A model generated the notes under the pieces. That model did no database searches and was not told the origin of the DNA. It saw only the letters and a list, made by a program, of their open reading frames with translations. Positions 1-9,636 of a DNA stretch of 64,000 nt are shown here, one piece after another. The stretch lies in assembly GCA_017416285.1 (NCBI GenBank), contig JAFQCU010000025.1, forward strand, positions 1 to 64,000, written 5' to 3'. Both the position numbers and the translations under genes were made by a program. The DNA is from Clostridia bacterium. GTDB taxonomy: Bacteria > Bacillota > Clostridia > Oscillospirales > Acutalibacteraceae. The number at the start of each line of letters is the position of its first letter. Position 1 is the first letter of the stretch.

Positions 1-70
1 AACGTCTGTGTGAGTGAGAAACCTTAATACCGAAAGCAATTTCTTTATTGCAGATATCACATTTAGCCAT
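1..70 (-). CDS. rpmB: 50S ribosomal protein L28, N-terminal fragment (partial)
   Basis: Only the first 23 codons lie in the window; the gene runs off the left edge. The reading from the ATG at 70 gives MAKCDICNKEIAFGIKVSHS, the typical L28 start with a CxxC zinc-ribbon half and the family's VSHSHRR stretch. L28 is a structural protein of the large ribosomal subunit. A strong AAGGAGGTGC ribosome binding site lies just upstream at about 76-87. It reads away from gpsA on the same strand but has its own promoter at 128-156, so it is probably a separate unit. Confidence 0.9.
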   Translation of the reverse strand, partial: MAKCDICNKEIAFGIKVSHSHRR

Positions 71-127
71 GGTCTGCACCTCCTTCTTAAATAGCCGATA
101 ACTGTTACCGACCGCATAGCAAATAAT

Positions 128-156
128 ATATTAACACAAAGTGACAAAAAAATCAA
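128..156 (-). promoter_or_regulatory. sigma-A promoter for rpmB
   Basis: On the minus strand a TTGATT (151-156) and a TAATAT (128-133) are separated by exactly 17 bp, about 58 bases ahead of the rpmB start. The match to consensus is moderate. Confidence 0.45.
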
Positions 157-173
157 GTATTTTTTTCGTTAAT

Positions 174-1157
174 TTAATGTTCATTTTTTTGAGGACGTGA
201 CATAAGAGATTTTACAACCTCATTTACGGGCTTGCCTCCATATAAAAGCGCATAGCATTCATTTATAATCGGAAGCTCAACACCCTGTTTTTTTGCAATT
301 TCATACGCCATTTCAGTTGCATAATAGCCCTCAACCGTGCCAACCTCTTTAAGTGCTGTCTGAATATCAACACCGCTGCCCACCTTATAACCAAAACGAT
401 TATTACGGCTGTGGCGTGACGTACAGGTAACAACCAAGTCGCCAATACCGGTAAGACCAGAAAATGTATGCTCCTGTGCGCCCATGCTAACACCCAAGCG
501 TGCCATTTCAGCAACGCCACGTGTTATAAGTGCCGCCTTTGTGTTATCGCCAAAGCCAAGACCATCACAACAGCCCGCTGCAATAGCAATAACGTTTTTA
601 AGTGCACCGCCAAGCTCAACACCAACCAAATCGGTAGCGGTGTAAACCCTTAAGCAGCTGCCCGACATTATATCCTGTACTGCTTGTGCTGCTTCGATTG
701 ATTTTGAAGCCGCTACAATCGAGGTTGGAATATTACGTGCAACCTCTTCGGCGTGCGAAGGGCCGGAAAGAGCCACAATAGCTGCGCCAGGTAATTCCTC
801 TTGTATTACGTCGGTCAAGAACTTAAGACTTCCCTTTTCAAAGCCTTTAGCCACATTAACAATAATACCAATATTCTTAAAATCAGAAAGCTGCTTTGAA
901 ACACTTCTGACCGCAACTGAGGGGGTGGCAATAATTGTAAGGTCATCGCCCTCAACCCCCGATAAATCAGTAGTAATTTTTATACCCGACGGCAAAACTA
1001 CGCCACGAAGCAATTTTTCATTGCCACGTTTTTCTAAAAGTAAATCCGCCTCGTCCTGAAACGGTGTCCATAAAGTAACGTCATGGCGATTATTATAAGC
1101 GGTTATAGCCAATGCCATACCCCAGCCACCACTGCCGAGAACCGTAATTTTAGCCAT
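174..1157 (-). CDS. gpsA: glycerol-3-phosphate dehydrogenase [NAD(P)+]
   Basis: GpsA interconverts dihydroxyacetone phosphate and sn-glycerol-3-phosphate in the cytoplasm, supplying the backbone for phospholipids. The 327-residue product starts with a Rossmann nucleotide-binding loop (GSGGWG, residues 8-13), carries the NVAKGFEKGS motif near residue 105 and the conserved GALKNVIAIAAG segment with the catalytic lysine in the C-terminal half. The ATG at 1157 is chosen over an in-frame TTG at 1172 because GGAGGTAAG at about 1162-1170 would otherwise lie inside the gene. The start overlaps the end of plsY by 8 bases, so translation is probably coupled. It is the last gene of the der-plsY-gpsA group, and its product is the precursor of the PlsY substrate pool. 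Confidence 0.97.
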   Translation of the reverse strand: MAKITVLGSGGWGMALAITAYNNRHDVTLWTPFQDEADLLLEKRGNEKLLRGVVLPSGIKITTDLSGVEGDDLTIIATPSVAVRSVSKQLSDFKNIGIIVNVAKGFEKGSLKFLTDVIQEELPGAAIVALSGPSHAEEVARNIPTSIVAASKSIEAAQAVQDIMSGSCLRVYTATDLVGVELGGALKNVIAIAAGCCDGLGFGDNTKAALITRGVAEMARLGVSMGAQEHTFSGLTGIGDLVVTCTSRHSRNNRFGYKVGSGVDIQTALKEVGTVEGYYATEMAYEIAKKQGVELPIINECYALLYGGKPVNEVVKSLMSRPQKNEH

Positions 1158-1806
1158 TTTTCTTACCTCCAAATTTAATTTTGGATTCTGTACCGTTTAA
1201 TAGGCGTTTTATATTTTCCTTATGCTTTCCAACAACCATTACACCCATTGTAAGCGAAAGGATTATTTGCGGTAAAATACCCGCCGCATCGTTATAAAAA
1301 ATAATAGAAAATACGACAACGGTAATTGCGGCCACTACCGAGCTGAGTGATACGTATCTTGTAATGATTACGCAAAGCGCAAAAACAGTAAGACCTATAA
1401 TAATGGCAATAGGACAACAAACCGCAAAAATACCTACGCTTGTTGCAACGCCCTTGCCGCCCTTAAATCCAAAGAAGAAAGGTAAAATATGACCCAACAT
1501 ACAAGCCGCACCGCAAAGGTACGCACCATAAATGGCATAAGACCATTCACTACCGGTTTGGGTATGAATATAATCAAATATTGCTTTTCCCATATAAGCG
1601 GCGGCAAAGCCCTTTAAGGCATCGCAAACAAAGGTAAGTAAGCCGGGCAAAAAGCCCGCATTACGCATAACGTTTGTTGCGCCTGCATTACCGCTGCCAA
1701 GCTCACGAACATCTTTTTTAAGAAAGCTTTTAGCAAAAATAACAGCAAAGCTGATGCTTCCGATAAGATATGCAGCGATAACAGTAACCAAAGCGGTAAT
1801 TACCAT
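1150..1806 (-). CDS. plsY: acyl-phosphate:glycerol-3-phosphate acyltransferase PlsY
   Basis: This 218-residue integral membrane enzyme transfers an acyl group from acyl-phosphate to glycerol-3-phosphate, the first acylation step in bacterial phospholipid synthesis. Several hydrophobic segments alternate with short loops carrying the family motifs GSGNAGATNVMR (about residues 37-48) and GFKGGKGVATS (about 113-123). The length is normal. Its ATG is directly next to the der stop codon and its 3' end overlaps gpsA, whose product it uses, so the three genes almost certainly form one transcript. Confidence 0.96.
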   Translation of the reverse strand: MVITALVTVIAAYLIGSISFAVIFAKSFLKKDVRELGSGNAGATNVMRNAGFLPGLLTFVCDALKGFAAAYMGKAIFDYIHTQTGSEWSYAIYGAYLCGAACMLGHILPFFFGFKGGKGVATSVGIFAVCCPIAIIIGLTVFALCVIITRYVSLSSVVAAITVVVFSIIFYNDAAGILPQIILSLTMGVMVVGKHKENIKRLLNGTESKIKFGGKKNG

Positions 1807-3129
1807 TTATTTGTCACCTCTTTCACGAATTACAAACCTGACGGGTGTACCTTCTAAGCCGAAGGTAGAGCGTATCTGGTTTTCAAGATAACGCTGATAT
1901 GAGAAATGGAACAACTCCGCATTGTTGCAAAAGCAAACAAATGTTGGCGGTTTTGTTGAAGCCTGAGTCATATAATAAATTTTAAGACGCTTACCCTTAT
2001 CAGAGGGGGGCTGAACACGTGCAGTGGAATCTGCCAATATGTCATTAAGCTTACCGGTAGATATGCGCATAGTGTTCTGTTCGTTGACATATTTAATAAG
2101 GTCAAAAAGTCGATCAACCCTTTGTCCCGTTTTTGCCGAAATGAAAATAATAGGCGCATAAGGCATAAACGAAAAATCCTTCATAAGCTGTTTGCGGAAG
2201 GAATCCATCGTTTTACCGTCCTTTTCAACGGCATCCCACTTATTAACGGCAATTATGCAAGCTTTTCCCTGCTCCAAAGCAAGACCTGCCACCTTAGAAT
2301 CCTGTTCGGTAAAGCCATCACAGCCATCAATCATAATAACGCAAACGTCGGCACGCTCAATCGCCATTTTGGCACGAAGCACGCTGTATTTTTCAATCTT
2401 GTCCTCAACCTTGCTTTTACGGCGAAGACCTGCAGTATCAATAAAATTATATTTTACGTTGTCACGGTCAATTCTAAGGTCAATAGCGTCACGTGTAGTG
2501 CCCGCAATATTAGAAACAATAGACCTTTCTTCGCCCGCAATCTGATTAATCAAAGATGATTTTCCCGCATTGGGCTTGCCTATAACTGCAACGTTTATAA
2601 TATCGTCATCGTCATCATCAAATTCTTCCGGTGCGATATGTGAAATTACAGCATCCAAAAGGTCACCCGTGCCGTGACCGTGCACTGAAGAAACCGCAAT
2701 AGGGTCACCAAGACCCAAATTATAAAATTCATAAAATTCCATCGGTGTTTCGCCGATATTGTCACACTTATTAACACATAAAACAACCGGCTTACCGCTT
2801 TTTTGAAGCATTGCGGCAACGTCCATATCAGCAGCGGTAACGCCCGCCTTCAAATCGGTAACAAAAACAATTACCGAAGCGGTTTCAATCGCCAAATTTG
2901 CCTGTGCACGCATGCTTGCAAGAATAATATCGTCTGTTTTTGGCTCAATACCGCCGGTATCAACAAACATCATCTTTCTGCCAAGCCACTCACCGTCACC
3001 GTAAATGCGGTCACGGGTAACACCCGGAGTATCATCTACTATTGAAAGGCGCTTGCCTATAATTTTATTAAATAGTGTAGATTTTCCCACGTTAGGACGG
3101 CCCACAACCGCAACTATAGGTTTTGCCAT
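1807..3129 (-). CDS. der: ribosome biogenesis GTPase Der (EngA)
   Basis: Der is an essential tandem GTPase for 50S subunit maturation. The 440-residue product has two complete G domains: the first with GRPNVGKS, DTPG and NKCD motifs, the second with GKPNAGKS, DTAG and NKWD, followed by a KH-like C-terminal domain. An Asp-rich linker (DDDDDD near residue 173) joins the two domains. The ATG at 3129 is chosen because a GCACCTCC complement (GGAGGTGC) lies at 3133-3140. Der overlaps the end of the upstream DUF512 gene by 16 bases and abuts plsY. Confidence 0.97.
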   Translation of the reverse strand: MAKPIVAVVGRPNVGKSTLFNKIIGKRLSIVDDTPGVTRDRIYGDGEWLGRKMMFVDTGGIEPKTDDIILASMRAQANLAIETASVIVFVTDLKAGVTAADMDVAAMLQKSGKPVVLCVNKCDNIGETPMEFYEFYNLGLGDPIAVSSVHGHGTGDLLDAVISHIAPEEFDDDDDDIINVAVIGKPNAGKSSLINQIAGEERSIVSNIAGTTRDAIDLRIDRDNVKYNFIDTAGLRRKSKVEDKIEKYSVLRAKMAIERADVCVIMIDGCDGFTEQDSKVAGLALEQGKACIIAVNKWDAVEKDGKTMDSFRKQLMKDFSFMPYAPIIFISAKTGQRVDRLFDLIKYVNEQNTMRISTGKLNDILADSTARVQPPSDKGKRLKIYYMTQASTKPPTFVCFCNNAELFHFSYQRYLENQIRSTFGLEGTPVRFVIRERGDK

Positions 3130-4436
3130 ACTGCACCTCCCAAAATACACTCAACCATATCATAACCGTCAACCGCACAGGCTGTAACCTTAACACCCAA
3201 GCTTTCTGAAAGCTCGTCAACGGTTATACTGTCTAAAAACATATCCTTTTCTGACCTTAGCATTACGTCGGGTATTATAAGCTCGTCCCCAAGCTCGACA
3301 CCCTCCAACTGTTTAATAATATCGGTTGCGGTAACAAGCCCCGCCACTGTAATTAACGGTCCGAAAAAGTCATTTTTAATTTTATATACTCTACATTTAA
3401 GATTATCCCATTTTTTACACATTTTGTCAACAATTTGTGTAATCAACGGATATGCCGCCTCGCCTGTTACCAATGTAACGTTACGCTCGGCTTCTAATTT
3501 ATAATCACAATCGTTTATTGCATCGTCAATTTCTTTTTCTAAAAGTGACCACATACCAACACCGTTATCAAGCTGCAAAAAGTCACCGTAATAATCAGCA
3601 TTGGGCATTTCACGTTCAGAAATAAGATAAAATTCATCCGAAGCGTAAACCCTGCGGCTGCCGTATTTTTCAAGGCATTTATCACCAAATCGGTTTATAA
3701 TATCAATCGTTTCGGCTGCTGTTTGCTTGTTGAACGGTTCTAATTTTGCTAGCGAATCACGGAATTTTGTCAAACCAACGGGTACAGCCGCAATACATTC
3801 GGCATTTTCAAGATTTGTCAAATCCTCAAGGGTGCGCTCAAGCTCTTTACCATCATTATAACCGGGGCACAACACCATCTGACAATTAATTTTAATACCC
3901 GCATCATTAAAACGGTTTATAATTGATAAAACATTGCCGGCATTTTTATTGGTCATCATTTTAACACGCAAATCGGGATTTGTTGTATGCACCGATATAT
4001 TAATCGGACTTATGTGCATTTTTATAATGCGTTCAATTTCGTGCTCGGTAATGTTGGTAAGAGTAATGTAATTGCCAAACAAAAAAGAAAGGCGTGAATC
4101 GTCATCCTTAAAATAAAGACTGTCACGCATACCACGGGGCAGCTGATCGATAAAACAAAAAATGCACTTATTTAGGCAGGAATGCTTGTTGTCCATTAAA
4201 TAGGTAGCAAAATTAAGGCCAAGCTCATCATACTCGCCCTTTTTAATACGCACGGTTTTAAGCTTTCCTTTTTCATTAATAAATTTAACGTTAAGCTTTT
4301 GACTGTTCTGATAAAAGCGATAATCCAATACGTCCATAATATCATTATCGTTTATAGACAGCAATGTATCCCCGCTTTTAAGCCCTGCTTTGTCGGCAAA
4401 ACTGCGTTTTTCGACCGATTCAATTATGACTGACAT
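3114..4436 (-). CDS. DUF512 protein: PDZ domain plus radical SAM core
   Basis: A 440-residue protein with an N-terminal PDZ-like domain (about 1-75), then a radical-SAM cluster motif CLNKCIFC with Cys87, Cys91 and Cys94, and a C-terminal DUF512 region. The family is widespread in Clostridia and usually sits beside der; its substrate is not known to me. The ATG at 4436 is preceded by AAAGGAGGG; an earlier in-frame start at 4505 would place that site inside the gene. It overlaps der by 16 bases, which suggests co-translation and perhaps a link with translation or RNA maturation (inference). Confidence 0.88.
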   Translation of the reverse strand: MSVIIESVEKRSFADKAGLKSGDTLLSINDNDIMDVLDYRFYQNSQKLNVKFINEKGKLKTVRIKKGEYDELGLNFATYLMDNKHSCLNKCIFCFIDQLPRGMRDSLYFKDDDSRLSFLFGNYITLTNITEHEIERIIKMHISPINISVHTTNPDLRVKMMTNKNAGNVLSIINRFNDAGIKINCQMVLCPGYNDGKELERTLEDLTNLENAECIAAVPVGLTKFRDSLAKLEPFNKQTAAETIDIINRFGDKCLEKYGSRRVYASDEFYLISEREMPNADYYGDFLQLDNGVGMWSLLEKEIDDAINDCDYKLEAERNVTLVTGEAAYPLITQIVDKMCKKWDNLKCRVYKIKNDFFGPLITVAGLVTATDIIKQLEGVELGDELIIPDVMLRSEKDMFLDSITVDELSESLGVKVTACAVDGYDMVECILGGAVWQNL

Positions 4437-4511
4437 TACATTCCCTCCTTTACTATGACCTTCACAAAAAAACAGAGAGAGAATTTTAACTTCCCCCTCT
4501 GTCAATTTGAA

Positions 4512-4691
4512 TTATTCGCCAACCTTTACAACTTCACGGCCGTCATACTGACCGCAAGCAGCGCAAAGTCTGTGAGGACGCTTGTAAGCGCCGCAAGTGC
4601 ACTTTACTAAAGTGGGAGCGGTTAACTTCCAAACATTATTTCTTCTTTTATCTCTTCTTGCTTTTGAATGCTTTCTCTTTGGTACTGCCAT
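4512..4691 (-). CDS. rpmF: 50S ribosomal protein L32
   Basis: The 59-residue product begins MAVPKRKHSKARRDKRR and carries the zinc-ribbon cysteines CTC and CAAC of the L32 family. The ATG at 4691 has GGAGGTGC at about 4698-4705. It lies directly after the yceD gene, the standard arrangement in most bacteria, and ahead of the DUF512-der-plsY-gpsA run. Confidence 0.97.
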   Translation of the reverse strand: MAVPKRKHSKARRDKRRNNVWKLTAPTLVKCTCGAYKRPHRLCAACGQYDGREVVKVGE

Positions 4692-4723
4692 TTTCAGCAC
4701 CTCCTTAAATTGATTAAAAAGTT

Positions 4724-5221
4724 TTAATTATTTAATAATTCAGCTAGCTTTGCAAGACGTGGGTCAATTTCCCTTGTGTCGCAATCGCAAGCGCCTTCAT
4801 TAAGGTTTTTACCGCATTTGTAACAAATGCCCTTGCAATCCTCACTGCAAAGATGCTTAAGCGGCAAATTAACAATTACCTCTGTATAGAGAAAATCATC
4901 AACATCCAGCTTCATATCGGGTACTAAAAGGATTGTGTCGCTGTCTTCCCCCTCAATAGAAGTGGCGAGTGACTTTGAAACCTCAACCGAATATGTTTTA
5001 GACGTGTCCTTACCGCAACGGTCGCAAAGCGCATCAAACTGAAACTTAATTTCAGCCTGAAACCTTATAAGGCTTGATGTGTTGGAAATGCTGCCGGTCA
5101 AGGTAACGGGTTTTTTGAGTGGAAAAACACCGCCGTGTTCAACCTGACTTAAGTCCAACGAATACTCAATAGGTAAAGAAGAATTTTCATTGACAAAAAT
5201 GTGTTTTAAATCAATAACCAT
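4724..5221 (-). CDS. YceD/DUF177 family protein
   Basis: A 165-residue YceD-family (DUF177) protein. It has a CDRCGK knuckle near residue 63 and a cysteine-rich C-terminal part (CSEDCKGICYKCGKN, CDCD), as in Gram-positive members with a zinc-ribbon tail. The family is found next to rpmF and has been linked to 23S rRNA accumulation in plants and E. coli; the exact role is uncertain. AGAGGTGGAAGT precedes the ATG. It is the first gene of the operon running to gpsA. Confidence 0.88.
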   Translation of the reverse strand: MVIDLKHIFVNENSSLPIEYSLDLSQVEHGGVFPLKKPVTLTGSISNTSSLIRFQAEIKFQFDALCDRCGKDTSKTYSVEVSKSLATSIEGEDSDTILLVPDMKLDVDDFLYTEVIVNLPLKHLCSEDCKGICYKCGKNLNEGACDCDTREIDPRLAKLAELLNN

Positions 5222-5314
5222 ACTTCCACCTCTATCGTCGCAAAGACTATTATATATATTTATTATGATTTTGTCAAGGTTTTATTTGTAAAAAAATTGC
5301 CAAAAAATAGACAA

Positions 5315-5356
5315 AACGCACCTTGAATTTAAGTAAATAAAACCCAAGGTGCGTTA
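5315..5356 (-). terminator. intrinsic terminator after the P-loop gene
   Basis: An inverted repeat CGCACCTTG ... CAAGGTGCG with an A/T-rich loop; on the minus strand it is followed by a T-rich run (about 5300-5317). It ends the gene at 5377-5787 and isolates it from yceD. The rest of 5222-5376 contains nothing else recognisable. Confidence 0.75.
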
Positions 5357-5376
5357 ATTGGCTTTTTGGCTTTTAA

Positions 5377-5787
5377 TTAGTTGCAAACCTCTGCAAGGTC
5401 AAAGATCTTCTTGGGAAGCTCTTCCTTGTCAGCAGAAACGGTGAAAATGAATTCAACGTCATCAATTTTAGCAATTCTTTCAAAGAAATCTGCTAATTTA
5501 TCGAAGTCTCTGCCGCCGATACGAAGAGTAGCATCACCAAAGATATGAGTGATATCATGGTTGCCTGCCTTAATGCCGGCGATCATGCCATAATATTCAT
5601 CATAACCATTAATACCATAGGTATCAGTGTCAATAAGTCTTGCCTTATATTTTATGGAATAGATAAGAGCATCACTTTTTTCAATGCATACAACGTTGCC
5701 AAGACTGGTATCAGCAGCGGTGTTTACCATTTCTGCCAACAACTTAGTTTTGCCCGAACCTTTTTTTCCGATAATGATTTTAATCAT
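5377..5787 (-). CDS. small P-loop ATPase-like protein, function unknown
   Basis: A 136-residue protein that opens with a Walker A motif, GKKGSGKT (residues 7-14), and alternates beta-strand-like and helical stretches through to DVEFIFTVSADKEELP near the end. No second domain is present. Small proteins of this kind in Clostridia are often labelled as ATP-binding or twitching-motility-like without experimental support, so I assign no role. The ATG at 5787 is preceded by AAGGAG; a longer frame to 5820 lacks such a site. It lies between pgi and its own terminator. Confidence 0.7.
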   Translation of the reverse strand: MIKIIIGKKGSGKTKLLAEMVNTAADTSLGNVVCIEKSDALIYSIKYKARLIDTDTYGINGYDEYYGMIAGIKAGNHDITHIFGDATLRIGGRDFDKLADFFERIAKIDDVEFIFTVSADKEELPKKIFDLAEVCN

Positions 5788-5838
5788 TTGTAACAACTCC
5801 TTTTTTATATAACACTGCAAAAAGCAGTAATATCTGAA

Positions 5839-7179
5839 TTATTTTGAAAGACGAGCCTCAAGCTCTGCCTTTTGTGCTTCATAACCGGGTTTACCGAGAA
5901 GCGCAAACATGTTCTTTTTATAACTTTCAACACCGGGTTGGTCAAATGGATTAACACCCAACATATAACCCGAAATTGCACAAGCCTTTTCAAAGAAATA
6001 AATAAGCTCGCCGAGGTTTTCTTCATCCGGTCTTGCCACCTTGATTTCAAGGTTTGGAACGCTACCATCTGTGTGGGCTAAAACAGTGCCTTCAAAAGCT
6101 TTTTTGTTTACGAAAGACATTGTCTTACCTGCAAGGAAGTTAAGACCGTCGCCATTGTCCTCTTCCTTTTCAATAACAACGTCTGCTGTTGCTTCATCAA
6201 AGGTCACAACCGTTTCAAACATAAGTCGTGCGCCATCCTGTACGTACTGACCCATTGAGTGAAGGTCGGTCGAGAATGTAACAGATGCCGGGAAAAGACC
6301 TTTATTATCCTTACCTTCGCTTTCACCAAAAAGTTGTTTGAACCATTCGGCCATCATTGTAAAGCGGGGCTCGTAGCTAACTAAAAGCTCAACCGATTTA
6401 CCCTTACGGTAAAATGCGTTGCGAAGCGCAGCGTAAAGATAGCAATCGTTTTCGTAAAGATTTTCATTAGAATAAAGCTTCATAGCTTTGGCAGCGCCTG
6501 CCATCAAAGCATCGATATCAGCACCAGCGGCAGCGATGGGCAAAAGGCCTACTGCGGTTAAAACCGAGAAACGGCCGCCAACATCATCCGGAACAACGAA
6601 GCATTCATAACCCTTTTCATCAGCCAACTGCTTAAGGGTGCCACGTGCCTTGTCAGTTGTGCAGTAAATACGCTTTGCGGCTTCTTCTTCGCCATAGCGT
6701 TCTTCCAAAAGCTTTCTGAAAACACGGAAAGCAATTGCCGGCTCGGTAGTTGTACCTGATTTTGAAATAATATTTACCGAAACACGCTTGCCTTCACAAA
6801 TTTTCAATATATCATTAAGATAAGAACCACTTATATTGTTGCCGGCAAAATAAATTTCGGGGGCATCACCACGAAGCTCGTTATAATACGGGCCCTTCAA
6901 AAATTCTATTGCAGCACGTGCGCCGAGATAAGAACCACCGATACCGATAACGATTAAAATATCAGTATCCTTTTTAATTTTTTCAGCAGCAAGCTTTATA
7001 CGTGCAAATTCTTCTTTATCGTAATCCTCAGGAAGGGTTACCCAACCGAGAAAATCGCTACCTAAGCCGCTTTTTTCGTGCACCAACTTATGGGCAACAG
7101 AGATATGTGCTTCAAGACCCTTAAGGTCATTTTCACGCAAAAATTCTTCTGCGAAAGATTTGTTAAATTTAATGGACAT
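5839..7179 (-). CDS. pgi: glucose-6-phosphate isomerase
   Basis: Pgi interconverts glucose-6-phosphate and fructose-6-phosphate. The 446-residue product has the family length for Firmicutes and the hallmarks of the SIS fold: [13 protein letters not shown] near residue 75, the [10 protein letters not shown] sugar-phosphate-binding motif near 140 and [14 protein letters not shown] near 200. The C-terminal catalytic region contains [11 protein letters not shown]. The gene stands alone on the minus strand. Its partner step, pfkA, lies 3 kb away in another unit. Confidence 0.98.
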   Translation of the reverse strand: MSIKFNKSFAEEFLRENDLKGLEAHISVAHKLVHEKSGLGSDFLGWVTLPEDYDKEEFARIKLAAEKIKKDTDILIVIGIGGSYLGARAAIEFLKGPYYNELRGDAPEIYFAGNNISGSYLNDILKICEGKRVSVNIISKSGTTTEPAIAFRVFRKLLEERYGEEEAAKRIYCTTDKARGTLKQLADEKGYECFVVPDDVGGRFSVLTAVGLLPIAAAGADIDALMAGAAKAMKLYSNENLYENDCYLYAALRNAFYRKGKSVELLVSYEPRFTMMAEWFKQLFGESEGKDNKGLFPASVTFSTDLHSMGQYVQDGARLMFETVVTFDEATADVVIEKEEDNGDGLNFLAGKTMSFVNKKAFEGTVLAHTDGSVPNLEIKVARPDEENLGELIYFFEKACAISGYMLGVNPFDQPGVESYKKNMFALLGKPGYEAQKAELEARLSK

Positions 7180-7272
7180 TGCTTTTTCACCTGGATATAA
7201 TATTCTTTTTTATTATTTTACTATATCCGCAACATATTTTCAAGTCTAAATAGTTAATTATTTACAAAAAAA

Positions 7273-8487
7273 TCACAAAATCAGCAGTGCGGATACAAGC
7301 CATTTGAATATAATCCACAAATTTAGCCGTTCGACCGATGCATTTGCAATAATTTTTATACTCCCGACCGATTTATCCCCAACGTAAATTTCCGCATTTC
7401 CGACAATGTCGCCCTTATCTACAGGGGCGATAATATCCTTTTTAAAGGTCAGCTTTTGACTAATAGCCTTCGACTCGCTTTTGGGCAACAGCAATTTAAG
7501 CTTTCCATCCGCCTCAATTCCAACCTTTTTATACACACCCTTTTTAACGGGTATATCTTTTTTGTTTTCCAAATCGGCTTCAATTTCAAAAAAGCTATAA
7601 TTTGCAAAGCCATAATCTAAAAGCTTTTTAGCTCCGTTAAAACGGTCGTTACTTGTATCCCCCGCCATTACCACCGCAACAAGCTCCATACCGTCACGTT
7701 CAGCAGTGGCAGAAAGACAATACCCCGCCGTGCCGGTTGTACCGGTTTTAAGACCGGTTGTTCCTTTATAAAACCGTACCAGCTTATTTGTATTCACAAG
7801 CTCGCTTTCACCGTTGCGAAGAGAATCCATCCACACAGTAGAATAATCCTTTATAAGCTCGTGCTTAATAAGCTCCGATGACATAATCGCCACGTCGTAA
7901 GCGGTGGTTAAATGGCCGTCAGCATCGAGTCCCGTACAGTTAATAAAGGTGGTATTTGTCATTCCAAGCTCCTTCGCACGGGAATTCATAAGCGCCACGA
8001 ACCCCTCTTCACTACCCGAAATCAGTTCGCCCAAAGCAACACAAGCATCATTTGCCGACGCAATAACCGTAGCCTTTAAAAGCTCGTGCACCGTCATTGT
8101 TTCATTAGGTTCAAGCCAAATTTGTGAACCACCCATACTGCATGCGTGTTCACTTGCAGTAACCACGGTTTCAAGGGTAATATCACCCCTGTCAAGTGCT
8201 TCCATAACAAGCAATAACGACATTATTTTTGTAATAGATGCGGGAGCCAATTTTTCATCTGCATTACTTTCGTAAAGCACTGCCCCTGTATGCGGTTCCA
8301 TTAAAATGACCGACTTTGCTTTGATTTCAAGTGTTTGACCGATTGCCGCATTATTAACCGACGTTTCAAGAGGTACATTTATATCCGACAAATCACATTC
8401 ACTCGAAACGGTAGCCGCCGAAACACATACACAAAGTAATGAAATCACAAGCAATAATGACAGAAAAATCTTTGAAAATTTAATCAA
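7273..8487 (-). CDS. serine-type D-alanyl-D-alanine carboxypeptidase (PBP5/DacF family)
   Basis: A secreted or membrane-associated peptidase that trims the terminal D-Ala of peptidoglycan stem peptides. All three penicillin-binding motifs are visible: SITK (Ser84-Lys87 in this numbering), SAN near residue 146 and KTG in GLKTGTTG near residue 245; the C-terminal PBP5-like domain follows. A signal peptide spans about residues 1-24 (ending in CVSA). The reading frame stays open back to 8556, inside mnmA. I choose the TTG at 8487 because AAGGGTG lies at 8494-8500 and the signal peptide then begins normally; this start is inferred. Confidence 0.88.
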   Translation of the reverse strand: MIKFSKIFLSLLLVISLLCVCVSAATVSSECDLSDINVPLETSVNNAAIGQTLEIKAKSVILMEPHTGAVLYESNADEKLAPASITKIMSLLLVMEALDRGDITLETVVTASEHACSMGGSQIWLEPNETMTVHELLKATVIASANDACVALGELISGSEEGFVALMNSRAKELGMTNTTFINCTGLDADGHLTTAYDVAIMSSELIKHELIKDYSTVWMDSLRNGESELVNTNKLVRFYKGTTGLKTGTTGTAGYCLSATAERDGMELVAVVMAGDTSNDRFNGAKKLLDYGFANYSFFEIEADLENKKDIPVKKGVYKKVGIEADGKLKLLLPKSESKAISQKLTFKKDIIAPVDKGDIVGNAEIYVGDKSVGSIKIIANASVERLNLWIIFKWLVSALLIL

Positions 8488-8540
8488 AAAAGCACACCCT
8501 TTTATATGTTCTATAAAAGGATATGCCTTAAATAATAAAT

Positions 8541-9593
8541 CTATTCTATTCCGCAAACGATAGTTCCACCGCCGACAACGATATCACCATCATAAAATAC
8601 TGCCGCCTGACCGGGGCTTGGCGCACGCTGAGGCTGTGAAAACTCCACCAAAACACCGTTTTTATACGGTTTTATGGTTGCAGGCTGTTCGGTATGGCGG
8701 TAACGAAGCTTGCATAAAACTTCCATTTCACCATTCAATTTATCAAACGGTATGAAATTTAAGTTTTCAACATACACCTTTTTGTAAAAAAGATGCTCCT
8801 CATCACCTATTATAACCTCGTTTGTGTCGGGATTTTTATCAATAACAAAAGCAGGCTTTCCAAGCGCAATTCCAAGCCCTTTTCTTTGACCAATTGTATA
8901 CCTTATAACACCCTTGTGTTGCCCCAAAATCTTACCGTTAACATCAAGATAATTGCCTGTTTGTGAAACAAAGTTTGCGGTTTTTTCAATAAACACCGCA
9001 TAATCACCGTCGGGTACAAAGCAAATATCCTGACTGTCCTTTTTATTGGCGTTAACAAGCTTTAAATTCTCCGCAGTTTGACGCACCTCATCCTTTGAGT
9101 GACCCGAAAGCGGAAAAACAGTGCGTGATAATTGCTCCTGTGTAAGACAATAAAGCACGTAGCTTTGGTCTTTCGACCTGTCATCCCCTCGGCAAAGTAA
9201 AAATCTACCGTCTTTTTCGATAATTTTCGCATAATGTCCTGTTGCAATTTTTTGACAGCCAAGCTTATCGGCAAGCTTTAGCATTTCACCAAATTTAATT
9301 TCACGATTGCAAACAATACACGGGTTAGGTGTTCTGCCGTTCATATATTCGTTAATAAAATTGTCAATAACAAAACCTTTAAATTCCTTTTGCAAATCCG
9401 ACACGGTATGCTCAATACCCAAGCTCTCACAAACCAATCTTGCATCATTTTGTGACTGAGTAGTATCACCAAAAAGGTCAAGAGTTATACCCAAAACCTC
9501 ATACCCGTCTTTTTGTAAAAGTGCGGCACAAACAGATGAGTCAACTCCCCCACTCATACCAACTAAAACTTTTTGTCTCAAAAAATTCACCAC
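8541..9593 (-). CDS. mnmA: tRNA-specific 2-thiouridylase MnmA
   Basis: MnmA adds sulfur to U34 of Lys, Glu and Gln tRNAs using ATP. The 350-residue product starts with the PP-loop GMSGGVDSS, has the first catalytic cysteine in NPCIVCN (about residue 97) and the second in QDICFV (about 194), and the C-terminal beta-barrel with PSPGQAAVFY. The start is uncertain: two tandem GTG codons (9593, 9590) and a TTG a few codons on, with only a weak SD (AAGTGG). The gene is separate from the cysteine desulfurase at 45553, the likely sulfur donor. Confidence 0.96.
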   Translation of the reverse strand: MVNFLRQKVLVGMSGGVDSSVCAALLQKDGYEVLGITLDLFGDTTQSQNDARLVCESLGIEHTVSDLQKEFKGFVIDNFINEYMNGRTPNPCIVCNREIKFGEMLKLADKLGCQKIATGHYAKIIEKDGRFLLCRGDDRSKDQSYVLYCLTQEQLSRTVFPLSGHSKDEVRQTAENLKLVNANKKDSQDICFVPDGDYAVFIEKTANFVSQTGNYLDVNGKILGQHKGVIRYTIGQRKGLGIALGKPAFVIDKNPDTNEVIIGDEEHLFYKKVYVENLNFIPFDKLNGEMEVLCKLRYRHTEQPATIKPYKNGVLVEFSQPQRAPSPGQAAVFYDGDIVVGGGTIVCGIE

Positions 9594-9636
9594 TTAGTTA
9601 AAAAGGGCCGAATTAAACGGCCCATTTTTTAAAATA